From contig CAKJVC010000092.1 of assembly GCA_918026815.1 (NCBI GenBank), forward strand, positions 558,001-622,000: a stretch of 64,000 nucleotides of DNA, written 5' to 3'. The notes beneath the pieces are model-generated. The model searched no databases and was not told the DNA's origin. It worked only from the letters and a program-made list of their open reading frames with translations. Below are positions 33,150-44,258 of the stretch, piece by piece. Each line of letters starts with the position of its first letter. Position 1 is the first letter of the stretch. The position numbers and the translations under genes were made by a program. Source of the stretch: Chalara sp. BL73. Its lineage: Eukaryota; Ascomycota; Leotiomycetes; Helotiales.

Positions 33150-33896
33150 ATGATACGACCACCGCTGACTAGTAACAGACCATGGCAGCCAAAAGACTGG
33201 AAATCTTCAGATGATCGTGTTCGAGGAGGGTCCTCCATCTCGCACCTTACTCTCTGGCCATCCTCTTCAGCCGTAGAATTCCACGGAAACCTCGATATCA
33301 AGACTCTGGGGGGGCCGGGTTTGCTTCCCAACGAACGAAAGGCGATGATTGGAGTTGGGATTTGTCAGAGTATGATGGCTTAGAGATCAAGATAGAGAAG
33401 GTCGATCGGAAGCGATATACGTTCATATTGAAGAATGAGATACTCCTAATGAGTCACAATGGCAGGGAGCAAAGCACTACGAGTTGGGAATATGACTTTC
33501 AGCTGAAGGACAGTAATATCCGCGCTGTTAGTATTGACTGGAAAGACTTCAAACCTATATACCGAGGAAAGGAGCTGAAGGATGCGCGCCCCTTAGATTT
33601 AAAGAATATCAGGAGAATCAGCTTGATGATCAGAAGGTATGGTCAACCATACTTATTCCCAGCTTTATCATTCAGAAATGCTTAATGGTACCAGCACTGA
33701 CGGCCCTAGTTTCTTCGGCGATCAAGAGGGCAAGTTTTCTCTTACAGTCAAATCAATTTCCGCCGTTAACAAGATAATTGAAGCGAAATTATCGGATCAG
33801 TATCAGGATGATCCAAGCTACTCCGTTGAAGAATCTCTACCCAAGGACAACAGCAGGATTCCCAATCCTGCTAGTCAGCAGAGTTGGCTCACATGA
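33150..33896 (+). pseudogene. CIA30 domain protein with one-base frameshift in poly-G
   Basis: Protein of the CIA30 family (complex I intermediate-associated protein 30, NADH:ubiquinone oxidoreductase assembly). The first segment from ATG 33150 has WQPKDWKSSDDRVRGGSS and EFHGNLDIKTLGG. At 33308-33314 there are seven G; eight would be needed to continue into GFASQRTKGDDWSWDLSEYDG, which lies in the next frame and carries on with IKIEKVDRKRYTFILK. An intron at 33637-33709 (GTATGG, branch CTGAC, CTAG) rebuilds MIRSFFGDQEGKFSLTVKSISAV. The stop is at 33894-33896. Apart from the single base everything is intact, so this is either a recent mutation or a homopolymer sequencing error. Full length would be about 225 residues. 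Confidence 0.8.
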
Positions 33897-36697
33897 TTAT
33901 GAGGTCTTCCTAGAAGTTAGACATCTATATCCAATAACATTACACAGTGGAGCCTAGTTGGCGTATACTAAGACATGAGACGAGGGCAGCGCAAAATCCA
34001 TCACGTCACACTTTAAAGCAGGAACCCATTCCAACGGCATAAGACCATACATTTGTTGTATACTAGGTTCGGCACTTGAACATGCTATCCCACTATTGTC
34101 TAGTGACTCCACTAAACTTGCTATGAGCTTTGCTACTATTCTGAAAGGGTTGGCTTCGGTACAGCTCTCATAAGGTGTTCGACCAAGCCGGGAAATGGCA
34201 GCTTATGCTTAGCCTTAAGACACAAGTAGCTTTTGGGGCGGGGGGGGGGGGGGGTTGGACAACTTAGTATGCGCAAAGATGTCTTGCAGGTATTGAGGAA
34301 ATTATGGATCTTTTATGTGGGACCTACTCAGCGTCTGCCATTAGGAAGCCAAGTAGAGTTGTCCTCAAGATCGTTGTCATTTACTCGCCCTTGCGATGTC
34401 TCTAGGCCGTGGAGGAATACGTCGTATACTCTCATCTTCTGTATCTGCCATCTGTAAGGGCTTCGCACAAAATAATAGCCAATAAAAGCCCCTACCCAAA
34501 ATTCCTCTGCGTGTTGCACCTGGTTCTCGGTACCGTTCACAGGGCTTCAAGCCAGGCACGTAGATTTTGAGCCCCCAATATGAGAGGAACTTTTGGTAGC
34601 AGCCATTTACCCCTCATACAGACTGTGCCAATTCTGGCTTGAGAGTCCCATGGGCATCCCTATCTCATCCAATAGACGATCTTACATCGTATTGAAACGC
34701 CAGAGACATTTCTGTGGGTAGGATTACGCCCAAGGAACTTCGCCAAGAGCATACAGGGCTGAAGGATGGAAGTCTGACTGCATAGTCGTCCTCTCCACAT
34801 GGCTACCATGCATAAAGAGCTCATCAACGAAATATTCATCTGCATTGTTGCAAATGAAAACATAACTGCGACTTTACTCAGCAAGCAAGCGTCTTTGAAA
34901 TCACAGTTAATTTTCCCGTAAGACATCTGCATCAAACCTCTTATTACAACCAATAGGATATATGCTCTAACCACTTGACCTAAAATCCCTAGACTATATG
35001 TGCAAATTAATAATTCCTGCCATATCTTTTGCACAAGCTTCATCGTTGATCAACAGGGTAAGTAGCGTACCAAATTCTCATGGTTACACAGGGTCGGACG
35101 ATCTCTTGTTCCGGATGAAGGCTATGGCCGCTTGTTGATCACGTCCTCTGTAAAAGATTCCAACATCTCAAAGCACAGAAAACGTGAATGACACATCACA
35201 CAGAATCACCTTACACACCGTGTACGTTCGGCATCCATTAGACAACCAACGCAGATGCTACGTCCCATGGAGGTCACGGGACCACACCATTTCCAATGCA
35301 AGTTAAAACTGCTGACAACACCAGAGCACCAACATCCCAATCAGGACTCCCACCAACCGAATTCAAACAACCTTGCTTACTCCGGCAAGCGGCATCAAAT
35401 ATCGAGAGGCGCGTGAGGGGAAGGGGTGGCAGGGCGTCCACATGGCCGGATGGCGTTCGTTCGCAGCTTATTCATCCCAATACCGCAAATCTCGATGGAA
35501 CCCGACCCCTCCTCTGAGGCTGTGAAATTGTAAACCCGCGCCACCCGTACCTCTCCTGATAGTTTCCAATGATCCTTATTCCGGTGTCAAATACCCCAAA
35601 CTTGCGTTTTGGTTCGGGAACACGGTGCCCGGACGCGCGTTGACAAATCGATTACACCGCCGCGAAACTTTGGGGGTGGGATGGGGAGAGGCGTCATCAC
35701 CGGCCTGGAAAGGGGAATTCTATGCAAGGCTTTGTCAAATGCCTCAAGATCCTCTGTCAGTATTTGCTGCCTGCTCGTATACAACGGTTGGCATGCGGGC
35801 GTGTTGGATATGTCGTCCGCATTCATTTACAACAGCAATGGACATGATGAAAATGAGGTTAAGCGTCATTCTAGCGCTGTTATCTGCTGTATCTTCAAGC
35901 TAGAGCCTAGGCAAGCCAAAGATCGCCATGCAGTACATCTTGAAGCCTCAAGTCTCTTGTCAACGCGGGCGCTCCATATTTTTTGGTGGACGGCGCGCTG
36001 TGATCACCTGCACGTGCTCCCGCACATACAGCGGCAAGCGATACCTTTAGGGCGAGATTTACCTATGGCTTCTTGACGTCTTCCCGTCTTATCTCCCATA
36101 ACGCTAAATTTCTCAAAATGCTCCGAATTTTCTCTCCCCTATACCACCCCTACCGCAACGGGATGAGGACTCCTTGACATGCGTTCTGTGCTTTCACAAA
36201 CTTCCATTGTTGCATCACTGCATGAACCATGATGAACTGCTTGCCATCTCCAGCTTAATAATCAAGAGACTTCTGCAGTGTGGCTGGAGCATCATGTTCC
36301 TTGGAGATATGGCCATGCATACATGTTGTCGGTCAACCACTTGGTGACCAACGAAACGGCGATTATCAAGATGAAGGAGAATATGTAAGCAAAGTGCGTT
36401 TATGCAAGAATTTCGTTGACCGCATCCCCGGCGGCGAAAGTCTTTTCTTGTGATAGTTCAGAAGTACTTTCAGATACCTCATTAATTATTCAATGAGACA
36501 CTCATGCAGAAGTATATTGGGAGGCAAGAGGACTGGGAATAGGCTTCATTCCATCCTAGCAACGTCTCTTCATTCGTTCATCATTAAATAACATGCCTGA
36601 GCTAACTACTCAAGGCTCGTACCATTTTTCTTTTAATTTTGCCATTAGCCCCAAACGCCCCATTCAGAGGCAAATTTCAGAGAACTTTTTTTTTTTT
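33897..36697. other. Intergenic, 2.8 kb, no convincing gene
   Basis: Contains a poly-G run (15) at 34240-34254 and poly-T at 36686-36698. ORFs at 34660-35043 (-) and 35609-36076 (+) have no domain or motif I can identify. Nothing else is supported. Confidence 0.5.
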
Positions 36698-38208
36698 TCA
36701 TAGTCTCTCGCCTTTGGCTTCCTTAGCTTCACCATATTTCTTGAGGCGGATAGCCTGCACGCTGATAAATCCCGTTGTGTCGGCGGGCGAGAAGGCACTG
36801 CTAGTGTTAGCTTTGGCCCTTTCTGGAAGTTGTCCTTCTCAGGAAAATAAAATAGAAATGATATCTTGTGTGAAAAGGAACCGCCAACTTACCCAATCTC
36901 ATCCATAGAGCTCTCACTAGCGTCATACAGCTTCTCGGTATCGGAACTACGTCCCAAGACGGAGAACGTACCCTTATAGGCTCTGCAGCGGACTGTTCCG
37001 TTGACGTTCTTCTGTGACGCAACGATGCTCTCCTCAAGGAACTCTCGCTCAGGAGAGAAATACAAGCCGTTATAGAGGATCTTGGCATAGTTGAACGTAA
37101 CAAACTGATCACGCAAAGCACGCACTTCGCGGTCCAAGACCAAACCTTCCAAGTCGATGTGTGCAGAACGCAAGCAGGTAAGTCCTGGAGTCTCATAGCA
37201 GCCACGGGATTTAAGACCAATGAAACGGTTCTCCACAATATCGATACGTCCAACACCATGACGACGAGCGATGGCATTAGCCTCAAGAAAGAGCTCGACT
37301 GCATCAGTGATAGTGTTTCCTTTCGCCGTGACTAACTTCTTGGGCAATCCTTTCTCAAACACCAATGTAAAGTCCTCAGGCGTATCAGGCGCCTTGAGGG
37401 GATCAACAGTCAATTTCCACATATCTTCCGGGGGAGTGACATCTGGATCCTCTAGAATACCGGCTTCGTAAGAACAATGTGCGAGGTTCTCATCCATACT
37501 CCAGGGCTTGCTCTTTGTGCTGCTAACGGGAATGCCAGACTTGGCAGCATAGTCGAGCAGATCGTTACGGCCAGCAAAGCGCTCGTAAAACTCGGGGAGG
37601 CGCCATGGCGCGATGACTTTGATAGAGGGCTGGAGGGCGTAGAAGGCGAGCTCGAAACGCACCTGATCGTTACCCTTGCCTGTGCAGCCATGCGAGACGT
37701 ACTGGCACTTCTCTTTTTGAGCAACGGCTATTTGGGCGCGGGCGATGACTGGGCGGGCGAGGGATGTACCTATTTTCTAATTAGCCTTATCTAACATGAC
37801 ATATAGGGCCTATCAAAGACGTAATAGGGAGCCTACCCAGAAGATAGACATTCTCATAGATAGCATTCGATTGAATGGCAGGGAAGCACAACTCCTCAAC
37901 AAACTCCCTGCGTATATCTTCAATATAGCAAGCAACAGCTCCAATCTTCAAGGCCTTCGCCTTAGCAGCCTCAAAATCCTCTTCTTGTCCCACATCCGCC
38001 ATGAAGCAGACGACGTCGTAGTCCTTCTCGATCAGCCAGCGGAGGATACAGCTGGTGTCCAAACCACCACTGTACGCAAGACAGACCTATTTACAACTCA
38101 AATATCAGCTCAATTGCTCCCAATTGCATAATAATAACCTTAATCTTCTGTTCACGACCCCTCACCGCCAGAATTGAGAGCGGGGGAACGAACCTTTTCC
38201 TTTGCCAT
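36698..38208 (-). CDS. ARG1: Argininosuccinate synthase
   Basis: Joins citrulline and aspartate with ATP to form argininosuccinate, the penultimate step of arginine synthesis; cytosolic tetramer in this family. Exons: 38194-38208, 37837-38086, 36893-37769 and 36698-36797; 413 residues, normal length. The first exon encodes only MAKEK. Intron 1 (38087-38193) rebuilds [12 protein letters not shown], the ATP-pyrophosphatase loop (residues 9-17). Later blocks are [32 protein letters not shown] (substrate binding) and [17 protein letters not shown]. The last intron (36798-36892) rebuilds [22 protein letters not shown] element lies 93 bp upstream of the ATG, as expected for a cross-pathway-controlled gene. 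No defects seen. Confidence 0.96.
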
Positions 38209-38300
38209 TGTTGCTAAGTTTTATATTCTTCTAACTTTATGTTCGGATTTCTTGAGTGAGAGAAGTAAGGAAGGGTATATCAAGTCTCGACAAGAAAGTA

Positions 38301-38307
38301 TGAGTCA
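38301..38307. promoter_or_regulatory. TGAGTCA (Gcn4/CpcA) element in the ARG1 promoter
   Basis: A perfect heptamer (TGACTCAT on the coding strand) 93 bp upstream of the ARG1 ATG. Arginine genes are standard targets of Gcn4-type factors, so a functional site is likely. Confidence 0.7.
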
Positions 38308-38308
38308 A

Positions 38309-39787
38309 TTGAGGTCTTGATTGTTGTTGTGGATCTCTGGAGGGGTCTGGTGGGTTATCTTTTATCTTTGGCAAAAAAAGCCAAAAAATTCCAAGTGGGC
38401 GCCGACAGCGGATCTCCCAAGTGCTTATCCCTGTCTCGCTTGGCATCAGTCTCCTTTTCCAAGTAAACAAATCTCCACTTCTCAACCACTATCTGTGCAT
38501 GGCCATGAACTGCGTTTGACATCACAAGTAGATGAAAAAAAAAACCTTCATGAGAGATATCTGTGGGTACTTCTGATATTAAGGTATACTAGAAGAAAGA
38601 GTGCCGTAGATATTGTGCCTCTCGGTACGATAATTTTTATTGCTGCTGGAAAGTCTTCACTTATTGAAAACCTTTAAAGAGATGGAATGTATAATTACTG
38701 ATTATAGCTGCACTATTTGGCATAATATATGAAAAGAGCTTTGCTTAGATATGTTTTAGGCATTAAAGGGCTAAAGTTGTAAGTGAATCGAAAGGGGACT
38801 TCGCTTCTGAAAGTATAGTAGCTCAGACACACATTGATGTGTGATCATACTCACTCTACACTTTAAAATGCGAATTCTGTTTAAAAACCATTGGCGCGCC
38901 ATCCGTCCCAAATTTCACCTCTCGTAGAATTTTATTGTTATTAAATTACAATTGTGATGATTAACACAACTACAATCTCACTACAAAAATGGACATCAGA
39001 ACCCATATAAAGTTCTCCTTCCGCGCGGCTTCACTACCCAAACCTCCTACGGCACTCATGCCTCATCCCCGAGACTTTGAAAACCCTCGCAATCTTGAGG
39101 ATCTGCAAACTGTCAACAGCAGCGGCGCCACGATCGGAAAAGGCGAGGCAGGCGATGCTGGTCCAAGGTTGGTTCACCAAAGATCCTATCTCTTCGACCT
39201 AGCCTGGCACAAGAGCGAGTCTCAGATTTAAGGATCCTGTGCCTACGAGGTAAGTGACGGCCCGAATGGCGGAGATTATGTGGGCCGCCTCTATGAGGAT
39301 AGTTTGGGTTCGAGAGGTTCTCTGAGCGAATGGATGATAGTAAGTTATGATGTTGACGTGAGTTGTTAGGCCATGATTACCGTGTTTAAGAGTAAACTCT
39401 ATGACGCCTTGTTCGAGGAGTTCGAGCAGTGGTTACAGGAGGAACCTATGTTCTGAAATGTTGTTTCTGGCAAGTAATGGCAAGTCAAGCAATCGCTACT
39501 TGCTGAAAATTAGTGATGTCTAGCAAGGATATACGTGATAATGGCAACCTTTCTCATTAAATTGATCAAGCATAAATGAAGAATCAAGTGACCTAGCTTT
39601 GAAGGTGCGTTTCTCATGGAGATTGTACAAACTGTGAGAGCCTAGAAGTGGTTGTCCTCCCAACCATGAACCATACACATCACTCCAAACAGTAAGTGCC
39701 ATCAAACAAAAGGATACTTAAATAGTGCCACTTGACTTGTTACTTTGAACCCGGGATTTCAATAAGATCTATTTTAATGTTATAGAC
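38309..39787. other. Intergenic with one small ORF
   Basis: Between ARG1 and GCN20 (both on minus strand). An 80-codon plus-strand ORF at 38989-39231 starts in a favourable context (ACAAAAATGG) and has mixed composition (RDFENPRNLEDLQTV), but no recognised domain. I rate it as a possible small gene only. Nothing else is seen. Confidence 0.4.
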
Positions 39788-42155
39788 CTAATGTGCTGCT
39801 ACAACACCGCTAGCATCTGCCTGAGCGGTGATTCTCTTCTTATACGCCTGTACGTCTCCAGGAAATTTCTCGACCGTTCCACCATCACATACCCAAAGAC
39901 TTGTACAAACGGTCTGCAACATTGTAACATCGTGACTAACCATTAGAACACCGCCCTGGAATTGTTGCAATGCCAAACTAAGTGCATCCATAGCCTCAAT
40001 ATCTAAGTGATTTGAAGGTTCGTCAAGAACGAGGATGTGAGGGTTGGTGAGAGATAAACAGGCAAACGCAACACGAGATTTTTGACCTCCGGAGAGCAGC
40101 TCCATCTTCTGTAGGCCAGTCGTACCTGTTATGCCGAAAGCACCAAGATGTCTGCGGTACTCTTCATCCTGTCGGCCGGGGAACTCTCTTGCCATAAATG
40201 CGACGGCACTAGTAGTCAGGTCTAGAGCGTCAACATGATGTTGAGCAAAGAATCCTATGCGCAGCCGAGGATTCTGGGATATAATTCCCGATGTTGGTGT
40301 TAGTTTGCCAATAAGGAGTTTGAGAATTGTAGTTTTACCGGCACCATTGGGACCAACAATACCGATCCGAGAGTCTAATTGAACGTCCAGGTCTACATTC
40401 CGAAGCAGAATCTTGTCTTTTGAGTAGCCAAAGGTGACATCGGTCATCTGAACAATAGGCGGCGATAATTTCTCCACATCTGGAAACTTGAAATGAACAG
40501 TATACTCGCTCTCCGGAGGTTCCAGAATTGGCATCTTCTCTAACTTCTTGATTCTGGATTGAGCTTCAGAAGATTTTGCAGCATTATAACGGAACTTATC
40601 GATGAAAGATTGGAGGTGCTGTCGCTGAACCATTTGGTTTTCGTATTCTCTCTTTGCAGTCTTGCGTCGCTCTTCCTTTGTCGCATAGAAAGATTCGAAA
40701 TTAGCACCTTTATAATAATCGAGACGCTCTGAGTGTTGGTGGACAATGTCTGTCGCAACTTCGTTCAGGAATGCTCTATCGTGGGAAACAACTAGTACTG
40801 TGCTAGGATAACCTTGTAGATAATTTGCTAGGAAAGTGATAGATGGAACATCCAACATGTTAGACGGTTCATCAAGGAGTAAGAGGTCAGGCTCGCAAAA
40901 GAGCGCGCGGGCTAAGGCTAAGCGCATACGCCAACCTCCAGAAAAAGTTCTAGTTGCAAATTGCTGCCGCTCAGGAGAAAATCCAAGGCCTGCAAGAATG
41001 GATGCTGCTCGAGACTCTGCTTTGTCAGATTCCATTTCAGCCAACTTAGCCTGAACATCTCCTAAAGTTTGATCAAGACCTTCACGCTCATTATCAAGCT
41101 TTTCTGCGTCCGTAGATGTATCAGCCATGGAGGAGCGCTCAGCCTCAAGCTCGGAGAGTTGCTTGTTCAATTTCTGCAATAATGTTAGTTCCCACAAGGC
41201 AATCCAAGGCCGCATCTATACACTTACTGTTTGTTCGGCTAGTAAATGCTTTCGCCATACGTCTGCATCAAGCACAGCTTGCAGCGCAGGTGTATCGTCT
41301 CCGGTGATCTGAAACATAGTTAGCGATGAATTGATCCGTGAGCATCGCGCTATTTACCTCTTGCTCCACGTGCAGAATAGAAATATGAGTTGGAATTGCT
41401 AGCTCTCTCCTCGCCAACGCTCGCAACAGAGTCGACTTTCCTATACCATTCTGACCCACCAAACCATACCTCCTTCCATAAGCCAAAGTCAAGCTGGTAT
41501 CTGTCAAGATTCTTAGCCCCCCAATTGACACGTCAATGCCATCCAACTTGATGTCCTTGCTCTTTTGTTGGCCCATGGCATTGGTTCCGAGTTGTAGTGG
41601 ATTGACCGCCATGAAAAACTCCTCGTATGATTGGGCGTCATCTGGCTGGTTGATCAACTTCGATGCCTCATACTCAACAGCCTTAAATATCTTCTTGCTC
41701 TGTTTAGCGGCGATTTTGCGCTCTGCTTTCTCAAGCTTCTTACGATCAACTTTAGATTCTAGCTTTCTGGTGTTGGCTGACTCGAGATCAACGCCACCAG
41801 TCGAAACGGCTAGGGTAGATGACATATTCCGCTGAGCTCCGACCTGAATGGCCTGGTCAAGGCGCTTTGCAGCAGAAGAGACTTGCTTCCGTTGCCCATT
41901 TGCGGCAGATGTGTTGAATTTTTCTACCCATTTGTTTACGAGCTGACTGACCTTAGCCTCATTCTCTGGGGAAGCGTCTCCGGATGCGGATAATAGTAGC
42001 GCTGTGATTGAAGTCGCCGCTTCAGAAAGCGGCGATGGGCCTGCTGTATCAGATTCCGGAACATATGCATTTGATGCATGAGTTAGGTATCCTACAGAGT
42101 ATTCTGATATCACAGGGTCGATGTTGGGGAGGAAACTCCTAATTTCTGCCTCCAT
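39788..42155 (-). CDS. GCN20: ABCF ATPase Gcn20, activator of Gcn2 kinase
   Basis: Soluble ABCF protein with no membrane span. In yeast Gcn20 acts with Gcn1 on ribosomes to activate the eIF2alpha kinase Gcn2, which turns on GCN4/cpcA translation. Exons 41358-42155, 41228-41308 and 39788-41173; 754 residues against 752 in yeast. The start is the ATG at 42155 (MEAEIRSFLPNIDPV). The N-terminal 200 residues are the Gcn1-binding type region and are followed by two ABC cassettes: Walker A GQNGIGKST (about 235-243), signature FSGGWRMRL, Walker B LLLLDEPSN; then GPNGAGKTT, LSGGQKSRV, LVLDEPSNHLD. Introns are 41309-41357 and 41174-41227. It shares a 331-bp divergent promoter with beta-tubulin. Intact. 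Confidence 0.95.
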
Positions 42156-42486
42156 ATTCGCAAACGGTTTAGCAAACCAAGTCAACTATACCGCCAGAAT
42201 CTTGACCGATATGTTTTACTAAAGTCCGGAGTACGGAGTCGTTTCTCCAAAAACAAAGGGTGATTTTTTGATGTTTAAGGTCCCGTGATATGATGCCTGA
42301 GGCATATATGCTGCCTGTTCCTGAGGCCCAAAAGTTAGCGTGTATGCAAGGGTAAACAACACAGATCCCACCACAGGTCTTCTCACCGCTGCCTCCACTA
42401 TCAACAAAACCACACCTCGTTCTCCCAACCTCAGATTAAGCTCTTGCAGACCCAAATCTTGCACCAAAACATATTCTACATACAAT
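42156..42486. promoter_or_regulatory. Divergent promoter between GCN20 and beta-tubulin
   Basis: 331 bp separate the two ATGs. Bases 42227-42239 contain a direct repeat, CGGAGTACGGAGT, near the GCN20 side, a spacing suggestive of zinc-cluster or other GC-triplet binding. A pyrimidine-rich stretch (42375-42440) precedes the tubulin start. Confidence 0.55.
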
Positions 42487-44258
42487 ATGCGTGAAATCGT
42501 AAGTCCTTCACCTTCGTCCGGCCAGCGCCAACCCCAAACCTTGCGAAGACGCGTTGGGACAACGTCTACCCCTGAATACCCCACTACCATAAGAATGAAG
42601 CTGATCTTGTCTTTTAATATAGGTTCATCTCCAAACCGGCCAATGCGTAAGTTATTCTACTTATCTTCTACTGCTCTTGCTGACCTAGATTAATAGGGTA
42701 ACCAAATTGGTGCTGCCTTCTGGTGCGTTGTACTTACCCGCGCGACTTTTTCTGATAACACGAAAACTTCTCGAAGGGGCTCAGGATTAATCTTCATATA
42801 GGCAAAACATCTCGGGCGAGCATGGTCTCGATGGCGCTGGCGTGTAAGTAACAATCTTAGTTGCGGCTCTACCATTATCTCGCATTGAAAGGAGCTTAAT
42901 TTGCTGATTCCACTTAGGTATAATGGTACATCTGATCTCCAACTCGAGCGTATGAACGTCTACTTCAACGAGGTAGGAATTTCACAAATAGCGCACATAG
43001 CCATGTCAATCTAACTTCGTAGGCTTCTGGCAACAAGTATGTTCCACGTGCCGTCCTCGTCGATTTGGAACCTGGTACCATGGATGCTGTTCGTGCTGGC
43101 CCATTTGGTCAACTCTTCCGCCCAGACAACTTTGTCTTTGGTCAATCCGGTGCTGGTAACAACTGGGCTAAGGGTCATTACACCGAGGGTGCTGAGCTCG
43201 TTGATCAAGTCCTCGATGTTGTTCGTCGTGAGGCTGAAGGATGCGACTGCCTCCAGGGTTTCCAGATCACTCACTCTCTCGGTGGTGGAACCGGTGCCGG
43301 TATGGGTACGCTGTTGATCTCTAAGATCCGTGAGGAGTTCCCAGATCGTATGATGGCTACCTTTTCTGTCGTACCATCCCCAAAGGTGTCCGACACCGTT
43401 GTCGAGCCATACAACGCCACCCTTTCTGTTCATCAGTTGGTTGAGAACTCTGATGAGACCTTCTGTATTGACAACGAAGCTCTTTACGATATCTGTATGA
43501 GAACTCTTAAGCTCAGTGCTCCATCCTATGGAGATCTCAATCACTTGGTCTCAGCCGTCATGTCCGGTGTTACCACTTGCCTTCGTTTCCCTGGTCAACT
43601 TAACTCAGATCTCCGGAAGTTGGCCGTCAACATGGTTCCCTTTCCTCGTCTCCACTTCTTCATGGTTGGATTTGCTCCTCTCACCAGTCGTGGTGCTCAC
43701 ACCTTCCGCGCTGTCTCTGTTCCTGAGCTGACTCAACAAATGTTCGACCCCAAGAACATGATGGCTGCTTCTGACTTCCGCAATGGCCGCTACCTCACTT
43801 GCTGTGCTATCTTGTAAGATTTTCACACTCATTCGACATCTATTATATACTAATTATTCTCTAGCCGTGGCAAGGTCTCCATGAAGGAAGTTGAGGACCA
43901 AATGCGCAACGTTCAGAACAAGAACAACTCCTACTTCGTCGAGTGGATCCCCAACAACGTCCAAACGGCCCTTTGCTCTATCCCACCTCGTGGTCTGAAG
44001 ATGTCCTCCACCTTCGTCGGTAACTCCACATCGATCCAAGAGCTCTTCAAGCGTGTAGGTGACCAATTCACCGCTATGTTCAGAAGAAAGGCTTTCTTGC
44101 ATTGGTACACTGGTGAGGGAATGGACGAGATGGAGTTCACTGAGGCTGAGTCTAACATGAACGACTTGGTTTCCGAGTATCAACAATACCAAGAGGCTTC
44201 CATTTCTGAGGGAGAGGAGGAGTACGAAGAAGAGGCACCATTGGAGCAAGAGGAATAA
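42487..44258 (+). CDS. TUB2: Beta-tubulin
   Basis: GTP-binding subunit of microtubules. Seven exons: 42487-42498, 42623-42646, 42697-42722, 42802-42843, 42918-42972, 43023-43813 and 43865-44258, giving exactly 447 residues. Every junction restores the family sequence: [53 protein letters not shown], then the tubulin GTP loop GGGTGAGMG and [12 protein letters not shown]. The four small 5' exons are typical of filamentous ascomycete beta-tubulins. Residues tied to benzimidazole resistance are all of the sensitive type: H6, Y50, A165, F167, E198 and F200. The acidic tail is [16 protein letters not shown]. Codon use is biased, as in highly expressed genes. Confidence 0.97.

Noticed and set aside
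34660..35043. 127-codon hydrophobic minus-strand ORF
   Set aside because: Hydrophobicity appears to come from AT-rich codons. No membrane-protein family pattern or splice context.
35609..36076. 155-codon plus-strand ORF
   Set aside because: No domain, no targeting signal, and overlapping ORFs in other frames of similar length.
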